DNA of 64,000 bases from Seiridium cupressi. Lineage: Eukaryota > Ascomycota > Sordariomycetes > Amphisphaeriales > Sporocadaceae. The stretch is taken from assembly GCA_036674765.1 (NCBI GenBank), contig JARVKI010000063.1:62001-126000 (forward strand), read 5' to 3'. Below, in pieces: positions 43,632-54,979 of this stretch. A model generated the notes under the pieces. That model was given only the letters and a program-made list of their open reading frames with translations. It did no database searches and was not told the origin of the DNA. Numbering within the stretch: position 1 is the first letter of the stretch; each line of letters opens with the position of its first letter. Made by a program: the position numbers and the translations under genes.

Positions 43632-46018
43632 ATGGCACCAGCGATTCCCATCCCAACTCAGGGTGGGATGTTTCACACATGTAAGTACCGTCCCTCTCGC
43701 CACCCGTGATGGCGTCCTCTGACCCTTCTCAGTCCAGGGCGTAACTCCCCGCAAGCAGTCTGTAGACTCTTCAGAGGGCTCCAAAACAATCTCTAGCAGT
43801 GCTGCCAAGCGTATCACCACACCACATGCTTGTGCCGAGTGCAAGCGTCGTAAGATGTGAGCGCTGGCTTCTACTTGAGTAGTTGTGACCCTTCTAATGA
43901 TTTCATAGCCGGTGCGATGGCCAACAACCGTGCGGACAGTGCCTTTCCAGTCGGGCTCCAAAACGGTGCTTCTATGACAAGCACCGGCAACGCGTCATTC
44001 CTTCGAGGAAAACACTCGAGGCTCTCTCACAATCGCTAGAAGAGTGCCGGTCGATACTCAAGCGGCTATATCCAAACCGCGAAGTCCAATCCTTGTTACC
44101 GTTATCTCGGCCAGAGCTACTTAGCCTGCTAGACCGGCCTGGACAGGACCCAACACATGGGATGCCATCGCCACCGCTTCATAGCTCGCCAATGGAAGCT
44201 GGACTACAGTCTCCCCCACTATCGGCAACAGAGCGAGGCATTTCCAGCTTAGAGCAGGTTCCCGCACGAGACACAGAATGGGATGAAGAGCGCCGAGGCA
44301 GAGACCCGATCCCGGCTGAGGCAGACGATGTCAACGCACTATCACTCTCAGTCGACCGGCAAGCATCATACCTGGGAGCATCATCCATCAAGGCCGCTTT
44401 GATGGTGATGCTGCGAGTACAGCCTAGCCTTCGCAGCTCGCTGACGCCGCCTCTCAACAGTGTCGAAATGGCACACAATATGCCCATTATGAAGCAGAAG
44501 GCAACGAGCATGAAGGAACCGCAACGAGTGCCATGGTCCTGGAAAGGCCAAACTTTGATTGACGCCTACTTCAAGAGGATACACGTCTTCATTCCCATGC
44601 TTGACGAAGCATCATTCCGGGCCGACTATCTCGAAGGACAGCGATGCGACGCACCCTGGCTTGCCATTCTCAACATGGTATTCGCCATGGGCAGCATCGC
44701 GGCCATGAAGTCGGACGACTACAACCACCTTAACTACTACAATAGAGCCATGGAGCACCTGCCACTGGACGCTTTTGGCAGCAGCCACATCGAGACCGTT
44801 CAGGCCTTGACTCTGATCGGCGGCTACTATCTGCACTATATCAATCGCCCCAACATGGCCAACGCTGTACTTGGTGCCGCGATCCGGATGGCCAGTGCCC
44901 TTGGCCTTCATAGGGAAAGCCTTGTCAGCGCTTCCTCCGGCAGCAGCAACGAGGCCGTGGCAGCCGAAACACGACGGAGGACATGGTGGAGCCTCTTCTG
45001 CCTTGATACTTGGGCTACCACTACAATGGGCCGCCCTTCATTCGGCCGATGGGGAGCAGCTATCAACATCAGGGTACCCGAGGCAGGCATCAGCTCCGGC
45101 CGCGACTCTGCACAGCATGCTGGCATTCTACCACTCATTGAGAACATCAAATTCTGCAAGATTGCTACCGGTGTTCAGGACATGCTGGCAATCTCGCCCC
45201 TACTACGGGCCGAAGACCGCTGCAATTTGGACGGTCAACTAGTCGGTTGGTACAGCAATCTGCCGTGGTTGTTGAGGACTACAGACCCCTGTGCTGAGCC
45301 TCTTTACATTGTACGCTGCATCATGAAGTGGCGATACCAGAATCTACGCATGCTTTTGCACAGGCCTGTTCTCCTTAATCTGGCAAGCAGCGGTGCTTCG
45401 CACGCCGCAGAGCATGACATCGCTGCCATCGAAGCCTGCCGCGATCTTGCCAAGGCCACCATTGAGGATGTTTCCCGCGAGTGGACGCGCAACCAGATGT
45501 CTGGCTGGAACGCTGTGTGGTTCCTCTACCAAGCGGCAATGATACCATTGGTCAGCATCTTCTGGCAGTGGGATAGTCCACGCGTGCCAGACTGGCAGAA
45601 GCAACTTGACACCGTCTTGGAGCTGCTCGAGGCGATGGAGGACTGGTCACTTGCAGCGCGAAGAAGCCGAGAGGTTGTCTGGCGCATGTACGAAGCCTCG
45701 CGGCAGCTAGAGCCGGCTTTGCGGGCCCAGAGCCCCCTGCAGCGGCTGGTGACGGACCACGGCATGCTCATGGCCGCGGGCTCGGAATTACACATGTCCC
45801 CAATTGGACTGGAGCCCGAGGGTTTCGGATTGATGGGTGTATTAGATCAGCAGGGTTTCTGGGACCTCGATGGGATGCTCTGGGGTAGCACCCCAGAAGA
45901 GATGGACTATGCACAGTTTGGAAACGTTCACGATGGGATGATGCAGATGGATTACGGCATCGTGGGCTCACAAGGAGCCGGCGGCATAGGCGGCGCGGCT
46001 TACTCTTTCGTTCAATAA
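43632..46018 (+). CDS. Zn2Cys6 transcription factor with fungal-specific regulatory domain
   Basis: Exons 43632-43680, 43733-43856 and 43909-46018; the product is 760 residues. The zinc cluster is split by intron 2 and reads C-x2-C-x6-C-x5-C-x2-C-x8-C (Cys 50, 53, 60, 66, 69, 78: CAECKRRKI then RCDGQQPCGQC). RQRVIPSRKTLEALSQSLEEC follows, a linker plus short coiled coil. The middle-homology region (PF04082 type) spans roughly residues 230-500, with WKGQTLIDAYFKRIHVFIPML, then RRRTWWSLFCLDTWATTTMGRPS. The C terminus is Gly/Met-rich and may be an activation domain. A nuclear regulator, target unknown; the DNA-binding half is strongly conserved among sordariomycetes as I remember it, but I cannot give it a trivial name. 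The 49 bp first exon is supported by good GTAAGT/CTCAG sites. Confidence 0.88.
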
Positions 46019-49000
46019 GTTCCACCAAGCCTATTGGTTGGGAGGCGGGAGGCAGTCTGGGGAATGTTGCATTCGTCTCTTTAAGGTTACTTTCGGATCG
46101 TTCTGGAAAGCGAGATACCTATTTGCGTGGGAACACATTCTGGGGTAAAAGGGGCAACGACTGCGCTGCGGAGACCAAAAACGCAGCGAATGAGGACTTA
46201 CGAGAGCATGACGTGTACAGAGGAGGACTGTGTCAAGATATGTACATAGGCCGTCACTTGATACGATAAACAGAGAAAGCGCAGCAATCATATGAGGCGT
46301 GTTCACTCCACTATAATGCATAATCAAGCATGAGCCTTTTTGAACGTGATGGGCCCCCCCTCCAGGTCCAAGTGATGGTGGGACCCCGAGGCGGACAGGC
46401 AATCCGGGGTACAGCTCAACAATCCATGCTCTTCTCCCAAGCCGAGGGGACGTGGCTTGATGATCTCCGTCGAGCACAGCATGCCAGATCCTCAAGGAGG
46501 CCCTTTGGGGGCCAGTGGCTGCCTTGCAGAGCACAGAATGGGTAACGGCGGCTCTGCGACAGTCGCCAACCCCGCTGCCCACTGCCCCTGAGGGTGTGGA
46601 GGCGGCCGTAGATAAGCATAGTTATGAAGGGACCGTGGAGGGATGCTGGCGTGTCGTGGATTCATGAAGAGGGTGTCTCAGAGGGCTAAAGCGAAATTTT
46701 TCCGCCCGCCAGGACAACGTGCTCCTCACCCCCTGACGCCTCGCGAGATGTGTGCCAGGAACAATGTCTTGCATGAAAGGCATTGGGAAAAGCATGGGGT
46801 CTAGGGACGTTGCGATTGGGCAGATCTATCATGACGTCCAGCCAATGGGCGGATGAGGCAATATGGACTGTCGGCCCGCGGCGAGACCTCTCCTGAGGGG
46901 CTAGCCAAGCCCCCCTGGTCCTGAGGCCCTGGCTATACTCGTCTAGAGTCTGTGCGATGATTATACCCTCCCGGTCGACGCTACGAGCCGCGTCACCCCC
47001 GCACAGCATCCATGGTCCCCTGCCTCTCCTCGAACCCTTACCCTTCACCTTTACATCCCCGCGACGTGATTCTACGGCTTCCCCGTGCGGGGAAACCGCG
47101 GGGAACCAGACGAGGACGGTCCTTTGTCGCCCACAGACGATGGAAGCACGAGGATGTCGTCGTCGGAGGTCATGAGGTCTCCGTAATCATGGCGCGATAG
47201 GTTCGCTTGTGAGGTATGATGTGGCCATGGTTCATATTATATGGAAAATCCGGGGTATGATACCTCAAGACTGTCCCATTCGACCAAAGACACTTGGAGA
47301 CGCCAAAGATCACCATGAGAGAGGAATGATGGAAAAATTCCCAGCGTGTGGGGTAGGACGGACTCGAGAATGTTCCTGCTCCAAACCCACTAACTAGACT
47401 CTTTTTGCTCCGTACCTGCTATTTCGAGAACAAGTCTCTCTCTCATGGCCTTCACTGCCGTCCTGCTGTGGCACGTGAAGCGCAGCGGCAGTTGAGCGCA
47501 GAAGCGTGGAGGCATTTTCTGGGGAAGTACTACCGTTTGACAGCCGCTGCCATCACCCGAAACGCGGGCTGGGAGTGCGAATCTTGCTGCAATCAGCCGT
47601 GTGATCACACAGGCGGTGTCCTGCAAAAAGCCAAGAGGCAAGGGGCCGGACGAATCTCGAGTGCCATCACAGCGCGACGGGCGTCGTGCGTGGCAGAAGC
47701 GCTTGCGACGTCGGGAAGTTGCATTGAGCCTCGGCGGCCAGCGACATATAACCGGACAGCGGAAACTATAAGTCGTGTCCTTTTTGCTTTTTTCTTTCTA
47801 GTCGCTCCCCTTCTCAGCCTCTCATTCCCCACCGTCACTGCTCATACTCAGGCTCGTCGGAAGACAACCCGCTAGGGCGGTGATGAGATGATGCTACCCA
47901 CAGCCAACTCTCGCACAAGTGGCAAGCTAACGGCCCGTGTCTGGCTGTGCTGACCCGGACGCTATGGAAATCTGGTACTGACTACCGGTGACATACGTAA
48001 GCTTTGTTTCTGTCCCCTTCCCCAGAATTTGTGCTAACTCCCTGTCCGGGACTTGTGCATTTAGCCAACCGAACCCCGGATCCGGCAGAAGCTCATCACT
48101 GATAGGTGCGTGGAAACGAAAAACCTGAGGAATGCCTGAACGAAACACCAAAAGCGATAGGGCGGTTGTCGTCACTTCGCATTCTCCTACTAGGTATGCG
48201 TTTACAGACCAGGCTCCTTGCCAAGCCACACGCGTTCGCTTATGGTTTCTGTGTGTCAGCGACACTGGTTATGGAGTTGTGTTACCACCATTTCGCCGGG
48301 GCGGTGTGTGTGTGCACTGGCCCTGCCTGTTCCTTGGCAGCCTGGTCACCGCCCTCCATCGTAGTCTTGTGCTCCTGTGGCTGAACTCTTCATTATGCGA
48401 GTCGGTCCGTAATCAAGAAGCGGGAAGTCAGGAGTGCATGCGCCCTTATCTGACTCCTAATATATGAATTATCGGAACCTTTGGCATCAGAAGTCCCAAG
48501 CCACTCTGCAAGTAAGACAATGTCTGCCGTGGCCCTACCTCCCTCGACGATGTTCAGCGCTGGAAAGGGAGCGTAATGTACGATGTTTCCAGTAGAGCGT
48601 TGCTCAATATAATGGGCCAATATGTGCATAACCCGAGTCTTGCACCGGAACATAGCTGTCTCACTTGTCTCACGAGCCCAGTACATTGACGTTTCGCTCG
48701 CCGATTAGCCATTGAGAGAAATTAATGACTGCCTTGACTAAAGAAACCAGCTGATTCGATATGGAATGAAAGGTCTGTTTTATGTGAGACCAGCATGGGC
48801 ATCGTGGAAATCAACCTGCTGTGTTTATGTTGTCAGTCATATTTGCGTTTCATGCCTGACAAGTCCTCGAAATGCATGCTCTCAGGCAATCTGTAAGGTC
48901 AATACTGAGGACCGCAGTTTCGCTAGGAACTGTCTGAGGGGGCCTGCGTTCCAGTATATCTAGTGATTACTTGAATATCGGCATGTAGTCCGGCACCGTG

Positions 49001-49941
49001 AGGCTCTGCATCCTGCGCCGCTTCCGAGGGTCGTCAATCCGGTTCCGAACGGAGCTCGGCTCGGCCAGTGTCTCCTTTCCCGGCCAGATGCATCAATCGT
49101 TGACACCTTCCCCCTTGGTCTGTTTTGGTTCCCTTTTGGAACACAATAAGCTTCTTCTAGGCATCATGCCCGGTCTTGTGGCGTAATCTAGTAAGTGAGC
49201 CCGCTCTACTCAATTCACCCGCAGTGGAGTCCCCTTTGAACGACCTGAGAATCACCATCGCTGATATCAGTGATCTTCACATAAGATTACTAGCAAGTAA
49301 TCTCGCCAAAGATTATTGTTGAAGATATGTATTCTGGTCATCTTCGAGTAGCTCATGTAGTACGAGCACGGCTACCACTAGGCTTGACTTGGACCGAGCC
49401 ATGCAGAGAGTTGAGCGAATCAAGTGTTGCGCGATAGGGAACGGCGACATGTTCGAATACAAGGAGCCTACTGGTTAAAGTAAAGTGAGGCTGCAAATGG
49501 CAGGCCGAGTTGTCGGCGAGGACGAGGCTTGAGATTGGCGCAGGCGTGAACAGCGCAGCGCTCTGCAATTGGAGTGGGATCATGAGCCGCCTGGCTATTG
49601 GACAAGAGGTTGGGTATGAACGAAACGATGCAACGAACATGCCGTTGGGTACTCGGGCATATTATGGACATATGTTATAATCTTCGAGTCCTTGGTCTCG
49701 TCAAGCTCTTCGTACTTTCCATCTTCGCATCATCTCTGGTGGTTGCAAAGTGCCCTGATCCGGGTGTGCATAAGTCACATACTAGCTCTGCGCAACTACA
49801 GTCACATCTCTATACTCATGTGAATTGCTACTGTAAACTGCGAGATTGAGTATAAATGTTTATCGAACAAATCACATTGTTCTCAGCGACAATCTGAGAC
49901 ATCTCAATCGAGCCTCGTTCAACGGAGTTTCTTTGTACACG
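46019..49941. other. 3.9 kb gene-poor interval
   Basis: No supported gene. Overlapping frames at 46031-46582, 47405-47875 and 48106-48467 show no domains. A C4G4 palindrome at 47079 is noted separately. The last few hundred bases are the upstream side of the orphan ORF at 49942. Confidence 0.4.
47079..47100. promoter_or_regulatory. Possible regulator-binding cluster: inverted CGG site and GCGGGG pair
   Basis: A perfect palindrome-like arm pair TTCCCC-GTGC-GGGGAA encloses CCG-TG-CGG, an inverted pair of the CGG triplets bound by Zn2Cys6 dimers. Two overlapping GCGGGG sequences (47087-47092 and just after) fit the CreA/CRE1 consensus SYGGRG. No gene start lies close by, so function is doubtful. 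Confidence 0.25.
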
Positions 49942-50658
49942 ATGACGGAAGCGGCACAACAAAGAAGCCAGGCGATGAAATTCCAGGAGCTTGTGACGCA
50001 TTGGAAGTTGGTCGAGTTGCTGAACTCATCGTCCCAGCCGTTCTATGATTCGAGGCTCGCATGGCTGTTGCTGAATCAGGGCGCGCAACAGTCACCACTC
50101 GACTACCGTAGTCTTCTTCCAGTCACTGAGCAGGACAAGAGCCACAAGCAAACCAAACCAATCAGAAACGAGGACACCAAGGCTGTTTCTGTTATCAACA
50201 AGCTTTATGCCAGAACGCTCGACATGGACTTGATATGGAACGGGTATCGGCGGCAGCCCAACAAGGGCACCATAACAATATTTCGGCACTTGCGGCCGAA
50301 TGTTGAAGAACTAGCCAGGAAAATGTACGGCGAGAACAACATCGTCGGTGTGCGGTTCGGGAAACACAAGGATACGGCTTATATCCTCATATTTCTAGCC
50401 AAGGAGCCGGAGGGCGCGGAAGGACCCGCGTCGGACGAATTCATGGCGCTCAGCGCCAACTTCTACGAGGTGCTCAAAGATGGACAAGCTGGAGAGGCAG
50501 CAGTAATAGCGAATGCTTTGGCTCCAGAGCTGGTGCAGAGGGATGGTCTTGCTGGGTTGGGCCTGGTGGATTTATTCGAGATACAGGTTAACCATCCCAT
50601 CAGTGGCAGGCTACTCGTTGGGCCCATCGAGAAGCAAAGGAGATTCGTGGGCATATAA
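49942..50658 (+). CDS. Orphan protein, function unknown
   Basis: The ATG at 49942 gives a 238-residue protein (the frame is open to 49846, with less natural composition). It starts MTEAAQQRSQAMKFQELV, has a helical middle with KLYARTLDMDLIWNGYRRQ, then alternating strand-like segments (TITIFRHLRP, NIVGVRFGKHKDTAYILIFLAK) and ends in HPISGRLLVGPIEKQRRFVGI. No signal peptide, membrane span or cysteines in pairs. I recognise no family. Intact frame and balanced codon use suggest a real gene, possibly lineage-restricted. Confidence 0.6.
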   Translation: MTEAAQQRSQAMKFQELVTHWKLVELLNSSSQPFYDSRLAWLLLNQGAQQSPLDYRSLLPVTEQDKSHKQTKPIRNEDTKAVSVINKLYARTLDMDLIWNGYRRQPNKGTITIFRHLRPNVEELARKMYGENNIVGVRFGKHKDTAYILIFLAKEPEGAEGPASDEFMALSANFYEVLKDGQAGEAAVIANALAPELVQRDGLAGLGLVDLFEIQVNHPISGRLLVGPIEKQRRFVGI

Positions 50659-51445
50659 GTACCGTGGAGCGTGAGAGCTGGCTGAACCACATGGATCAGA
50701 CATCATGGCTCACGGCTTGCGAATCACTGCATGTTAGATTAAGGTTACCATGATTTGCTTACTGGGTTGTTTTCACTCTTCTTGCGCATGTAACCACAAC
50801 CGAGTTGGATGGAACGGGGCAGGAGGATGGGGACGGGTGCGCCGTCTCGATTGTACTTGCCATGGGACCTTCAGAGAATGGCGGAAACACTTGTACAAAA
50901 AAAGCGTTCTGGTGCTGAGGCCAGCACTGTAAACATCAACTTGCACCAGTCCAAACACCCTGATTCTTGTGCAGAGAGTACCTCTTCCCCCTCCTAATTG
51001 ACCTCCAAGTCCCACAATTTTCGATATCCGACATCGTTCTTTCCTCTTTTCTCGACTCTACCACTGCCGCTTGGATGATCTAGGATCTTGCGTTTGTCGC
51101 GACCCTGGAGTCAAGGCTGATGGGCCTGGTTAAAAACGCGCTTTTCACCACCAGAAATTGCTCACTGACGAGCAAGTTGCGTTATTCTCGGGGTACCTAA
51201 TGCCGAGATACTGAATGGTTATAAGGCATTCTCGAAGGGATAAAGACGTTCAATTCTCTGGCCACAAGAGGGCGCTGCTCTTCGGGCAGATTCCAATTGA
51301 ATTTACCTTTCGTCAACACTGCACCACCACAAGAGAACTCTGCACTTCACCACCACGCTCCTCCCGAGTCTCCTCACAACAAAAAGAGCAGTCTACGGGG
51401 GTTTTTAGATCCGACGCTCGATATCACTGTTTGCTGTTCGCCATC
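50659..51445. other. Intergenic between two orphan ORFs
   Basis: 3' flank of the first and promoter of the second orphan gene. A pyrimidine-rich leader (about 51030-51070 and 51330-51420) precedes the second start. Confidence 0.4.
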
Positions 51446-52069
51446 ATGTCTCGTCATCAACATATCCAGGCAGCCCCAGTGGATTACCGCCACCCGGGAA
51501 AAACGACTAGATCCAAGGAAGAAATCGTACGTCTGGGAATAGCATCTCAGAAGACTGAGCCCGACCTGGTCAGAAACCCATATGCTGTCATCATCGAGGC
51601 CCCCGGCCGCAAGAAGAAAGCGTTTCCCCAAAGGCTCGAAACGCCGCTGAAAATGCTTCAGTGCTTCTCGAGTCTTCGACAGTTGCCAGACGACTTGGGA
51701 CTTTTCTCCAAGGAGAGGGTTGAAACAAAGAAGGCCATGAATGGGGTTGGCAGAAGACGTCCTACCAAAGCATGGGCACAGTTCGAGAATTCGGCCGATA
51801 TCGACGAATTCATGGAGTCAATCTCTGGCCTGATGGTTGAAAACCATGTTATAAAAACCCAGAAGATTTATGATCCAGAAGCCGCACGTATAGCATTGGT
51901 CACAAGGGAGGAGAAGAAGCGACTGCGAGAAGAGGAAAGGCGGCAAAGAGCGACTCTAGAGCCAGAAGACATGTTGGCCACCCTGGTTGATTTTATGGCT
52001 TGGAATGAAGACGATCATGGCGAGGAGGATCTATGGTTGACACAAATACTATTCGAAGGCGAGTCATGA
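51446..52069 (+). CDS. Orphan protein, charged C terminus, function unknown
   Basis: The ATG at 51446 (ATCATGTC) is preferred to the upstream start at 51215 because the extra 77 residues are compositionally unlike protein. The product is 207 residues: PVDYRHPGKTTRSKEEIVRLG, then DLVRNPYAVIIEAPGRKKKAF, then FENSADIDEFMESISGLMVE. A Lys/Arg/Glu helix (EEKKRLREEERRQRATLE) and an acidic end follow. The Arg/Lys-rich early part and the helical, mixed-charge tail would suit a nucleic-acid or ribosome-associated protein, but that is only an impression. No known domain. Confidence 0.6.
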   Translation: MSRHQHIQAAPVDYRHPGKTTRSKEEIVRLGIASQKTEPDLVRNPYAVIIEAPGRKKKAFPQRLETPLKMLQCFSSLRQLPDDLGLFSKERVETKKAMNGVGRRRPTKAWAQFENSADIDEFMESISGLMVENHVIKTQKIYDPEAARIALVTREEKKRLREEERRQRATLEPEDMLATLVDFMAWNEDDHGEEDLWLTQILFEGES

Positions 52070-53287
52070 GTTATCGGCAATTTAACACTTTGTCAAGTAA
52101 GGTGGGTAGCAAAACTCTTGGTAGCCTACCTAGCGCCACTCACATTCAGAATGTTACTGTCATTTACATAACTTTGTCCCACTCGTATCTTAATGGGTGT
52201 CCCTGGCCATCATCTAGTTGAAATAGCCTTGTTACTCTCAGCTATTAGAATTACGAGATTGTCTCTTATCAAGTATCTTAAGTAATTCGCTTCAGCATTG
52301 TATTTACTACTGTTAATCCTGCCCAAGGAATTCTTTTTGAAGAATTTACCTTGAATGTTTTCTTCAAGCAACACGTTAATCTGATAACCAAGACAAATAT
52401 CTGTTCAAACCTAAAAGAAATATCTAGTGAAAATTAGGAAAGATATCGACGCAAAAACCGGGCTCTATGGGTGGTAATGCTGGATCATTGAGTACGACAA
52501 CATCGCGGTGGACTCCTGAAAAAGGAAAGTAGAGTGGCCTAAGAACTTCCCATCTATGTACTTGGTCGTTGGACTGGTCCGGGAATCTCTGTGTCACCTC
52601 AATAATGAGGGGCTCTAATTTCCTGTCTTAGTAAAAGCTCTTACATCAAGCTCTCAAGACGACTCTTGCGCCATGTTCCACTTTGTGGGATGGCCAAAGT
52701 TGGAATATAAAGTCCCCTGTTAGTCTAATGCAACGATCTTCCAAGGCTCAGTTGTATACTTTGATTTCCGGTACACATAACCGCGCTACCTATCGAGCCT
52801 ACTCTGATTTACCTAGCCAGGCCATGGTTGTCATCGTGGCCTCGGACGTCATCCAAGGTTTGAAACCCTGGCCTATCGGGTATTTAGTTCGCACGCGGCT
52901 TGCCGTAAGTGGAACTGGCCAGGAGCCTCCTACGTGGGTCGGATCATGGAGAACCCGACCGGCCACTGCTCTAGATGCTGCATACATCCGTCCGTCGTCT
53001 ATCAAGTACGTGCAATGTAGGATCAAAGCCGTCAACTGTGAAGAATGGAAACTAGAGCACCGCCCCAGAGACTGTATTGGTACAAGATACTCTAACTACT
53101 CTTACAGGGAACCTCAAAACTCCTGGTCCTGCCTCTATTTACTATTACAAAATTAGATATGCGACCAGCACACGTCTAACACACTTATTCATCACATCCT
53201 GTGACAGAAACTTGACCACTACCCGCGCGGCCGCGTTTGCTGCCATTTCTTACGCCGAGGTGCTCCGCACTGCTATTGTTCTTCGTC
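52070..53287. other. Intergenic with one long unsupported frame
   Basis: A plus-strand frame at 52683-53156 (157 codons) has no domain, and its composition is that of a chance frame. The sequence at 52200-52450 is AT-rich. Confidence 0.4.
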
Positions 53288-54095
53288 CTAGTCCTTGACT
53301 TTCTGCTCGAGTGGGCTCAACGTGATTTCTCCAGCGGGTTTCAGGTCTTCTATCTCTTCTTGCTTCTTCTCACCCGACACCGGACAGCTTTTACCGTCGT
53401 GGACACTGTGTCCTACGGCGAGGAGCTCATGACGCTGACTATCATTGACGTAGCGTTCCATGGCTGGCGGCATGGAGACGGACCGCCGTCTCTGTTCCCC
53501 GGAGGGTGCGAGCATCTGCTGAGAGTCGGTATTCGGGGAGCTATTGGGGACTGGGTAGACGCCCGAGTCGGAATGGATGTCACCGGCATGGTGATAGTGT
53601 GACAGACAGCATCGGGCACCCCACGGATGGACGCAGTACCCATTTGCGTCGTCTAGATGACAGTCCTCAGGTGGCAGGAGGTTGGTATCAGTGAGGGTCA
53701 CCTCGGGAACGTACCGGGACACTTCGCCCCGGTGATAGATATCGTTCTCCGGATTTCCAGTCCACCAAAGCCCGACTGAATGATTGCTAGTGGTGTGTCA
53801 GCAAGCTAGGGCCTTGTGCAGAAGGGGTAGTACAAGAATGCTGACTCAGATTGATAGTCCCCAACCGTTGCCGAGTCCGTTCCATTAGCGCCTGACAAAT
53901 CCATGTTGTGTCGCTACTCGTCGCCGCCACCGTCGTCTGATGAGGATTTATGTAGCAGAAAAATGGTGTAAACCCCCAGGTGGGAGAAGGAATGTGCAAC
54001 GTCTTCGCGAAAGAGTTGTATAATGCAGGGGCAGAATCTGTAGATTTGGATCGAATTTCGCCCAAGGATGAGTCTATTAATGGGCACCGGATCAA
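53288..54095 (-). CDS. Possible spliced gene, unknown, 5' partial
   Basis: Segments 53846-54095 and 53288-53775 join across a 70 bp intron (GTCAGC donor, CAG acceptor) into a continuous minus-strand frame of up to 245 residues. Notable parts are SPTWGFTPFFCYINPHQT, DTTWICQALMERTRQRLG and, after the splice, GLWWTGNPENDIYHRGE. A His/Cys-rich CHLDDANGYCVHPWGARCC segment follows, then a Lys/Glu-rich end. There is no in-frame ATG near the upstream limit, so 5' exons are missing or the gene is decayed. Family not recognised. Confidence 0.35.
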
Positions 54096-54472
54096 GGCCG
54101 CCTACAAATGAATGTTGTGTACGTGACTGGTCTATCTAGACTAGACACTGGGTAAAACTAAAGAAGCACAGAGAGTGCGAAGGATCTGTGAAGTGAGCGG
54201 TGTACATCTAGTACCCTGACAATTTGACAACGAGAGAATTTGCAGACGCCAGGATCTTGTAAGGTTAGAATAGGTAATGAAAGTGAGAAAGGATCGAGTA
54301 GATATTGCCGTGGTCTGAGAATCCTTCCGTTCGATCCCAACGAGTCCTTGCTGTCATATATGCGCTGTCCACAATGTTGATCTTGGTCAGGCTGCCCCGG
54401 AGGCACGACAACTCCCTCCAGAAATAGAACTCAAGCATCGTTTGATGGAATCAATGATACACTCGAAACACG

Positions 54473-54979
54473 CTACCTCGGCTGCATCTCATGTTCAAAT
54501 TCACTCTTGGTGTGGTCGATATGCACGAGAATTTCCCTGCTCTTTACGCTGTCATCTTGAGAGGGCACAACAGCCATGGATCGAAGCAAGCCTTCTGCCG
54601 CCGTGTCATGATCCATCTCCGCATAGCATTCCCCAATCCAGTAAGACATCCAGGGGTCAATCGAAGAAGCCTCGGTTTTTACGCCCTGGGGCAGTCTCAA
54701 CTTGCCGTTACTCGTCACACAGCTCAGGGGCCTGCATCTTGGTTGAAGTATGATTGGACCCAAACATGCTCGAGGAATCCCACTATGCACGACGAGCGTT
54801 GTCAGCTCCGGGTATGCATGGAAGGTTTCTAGAAACAGGTTGTGCGAAAGGCTCGTGAAAGCAGGCTGGCCGATTCTCTGGTGGTGCCCGATTGACACGC
54901 CTGATAGCGCAAAGGTACGACGCCGCAATGGCAGCCACACAGAAACGGAGGCTTTTTGTGAATGCAACCAATTTAGCAT
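54473..54979 (-). CDS. Doubtful ORF, unknown
   Basis: A 168-codon frame from a true ATG (54979). It contains a segment with leucine-rich-repeat-like spacing (LSHNLFLETFHAYPELTTLVVHS) but no F-box or recognisable start domain. It could be the C-terminal exon of a decayed gene. A plus-strand frame overlaps it almost completely. Confidence 0.25.
   Translation of the reverse strand: MLNWLHSQKASVSVWLPLRRRTFALSGVSIGHHQRIGQPAFTSLSHNLFLETFHAYPELTTLVVHSGIPRACLGPIILQPRCRPLSCVTSNGKLRLPQGVKTEASSIDPWMSYWIGECYAEMDHDTAAEGLLRSMAVVPSQDDSVKSREILVHIDHTKSEFEHEMQPR

Noticed and set aside
46031..46582. 183-codon minus-strand frame after the Zn2Cys6 gene
   Set aside because: No domain, composition unlike protein, overlapped by other frames; considered chance.
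47405..47875. 156-codon plus-strand frame with a hydrophobic end
   Set aside because: The hydrophobic run comes from a pyrimidine tract; there is no start context or family.
52683..53156. 157-codon plus-strand frame
   Set aside because: Composition random, no homology recalled, no supporting introns.
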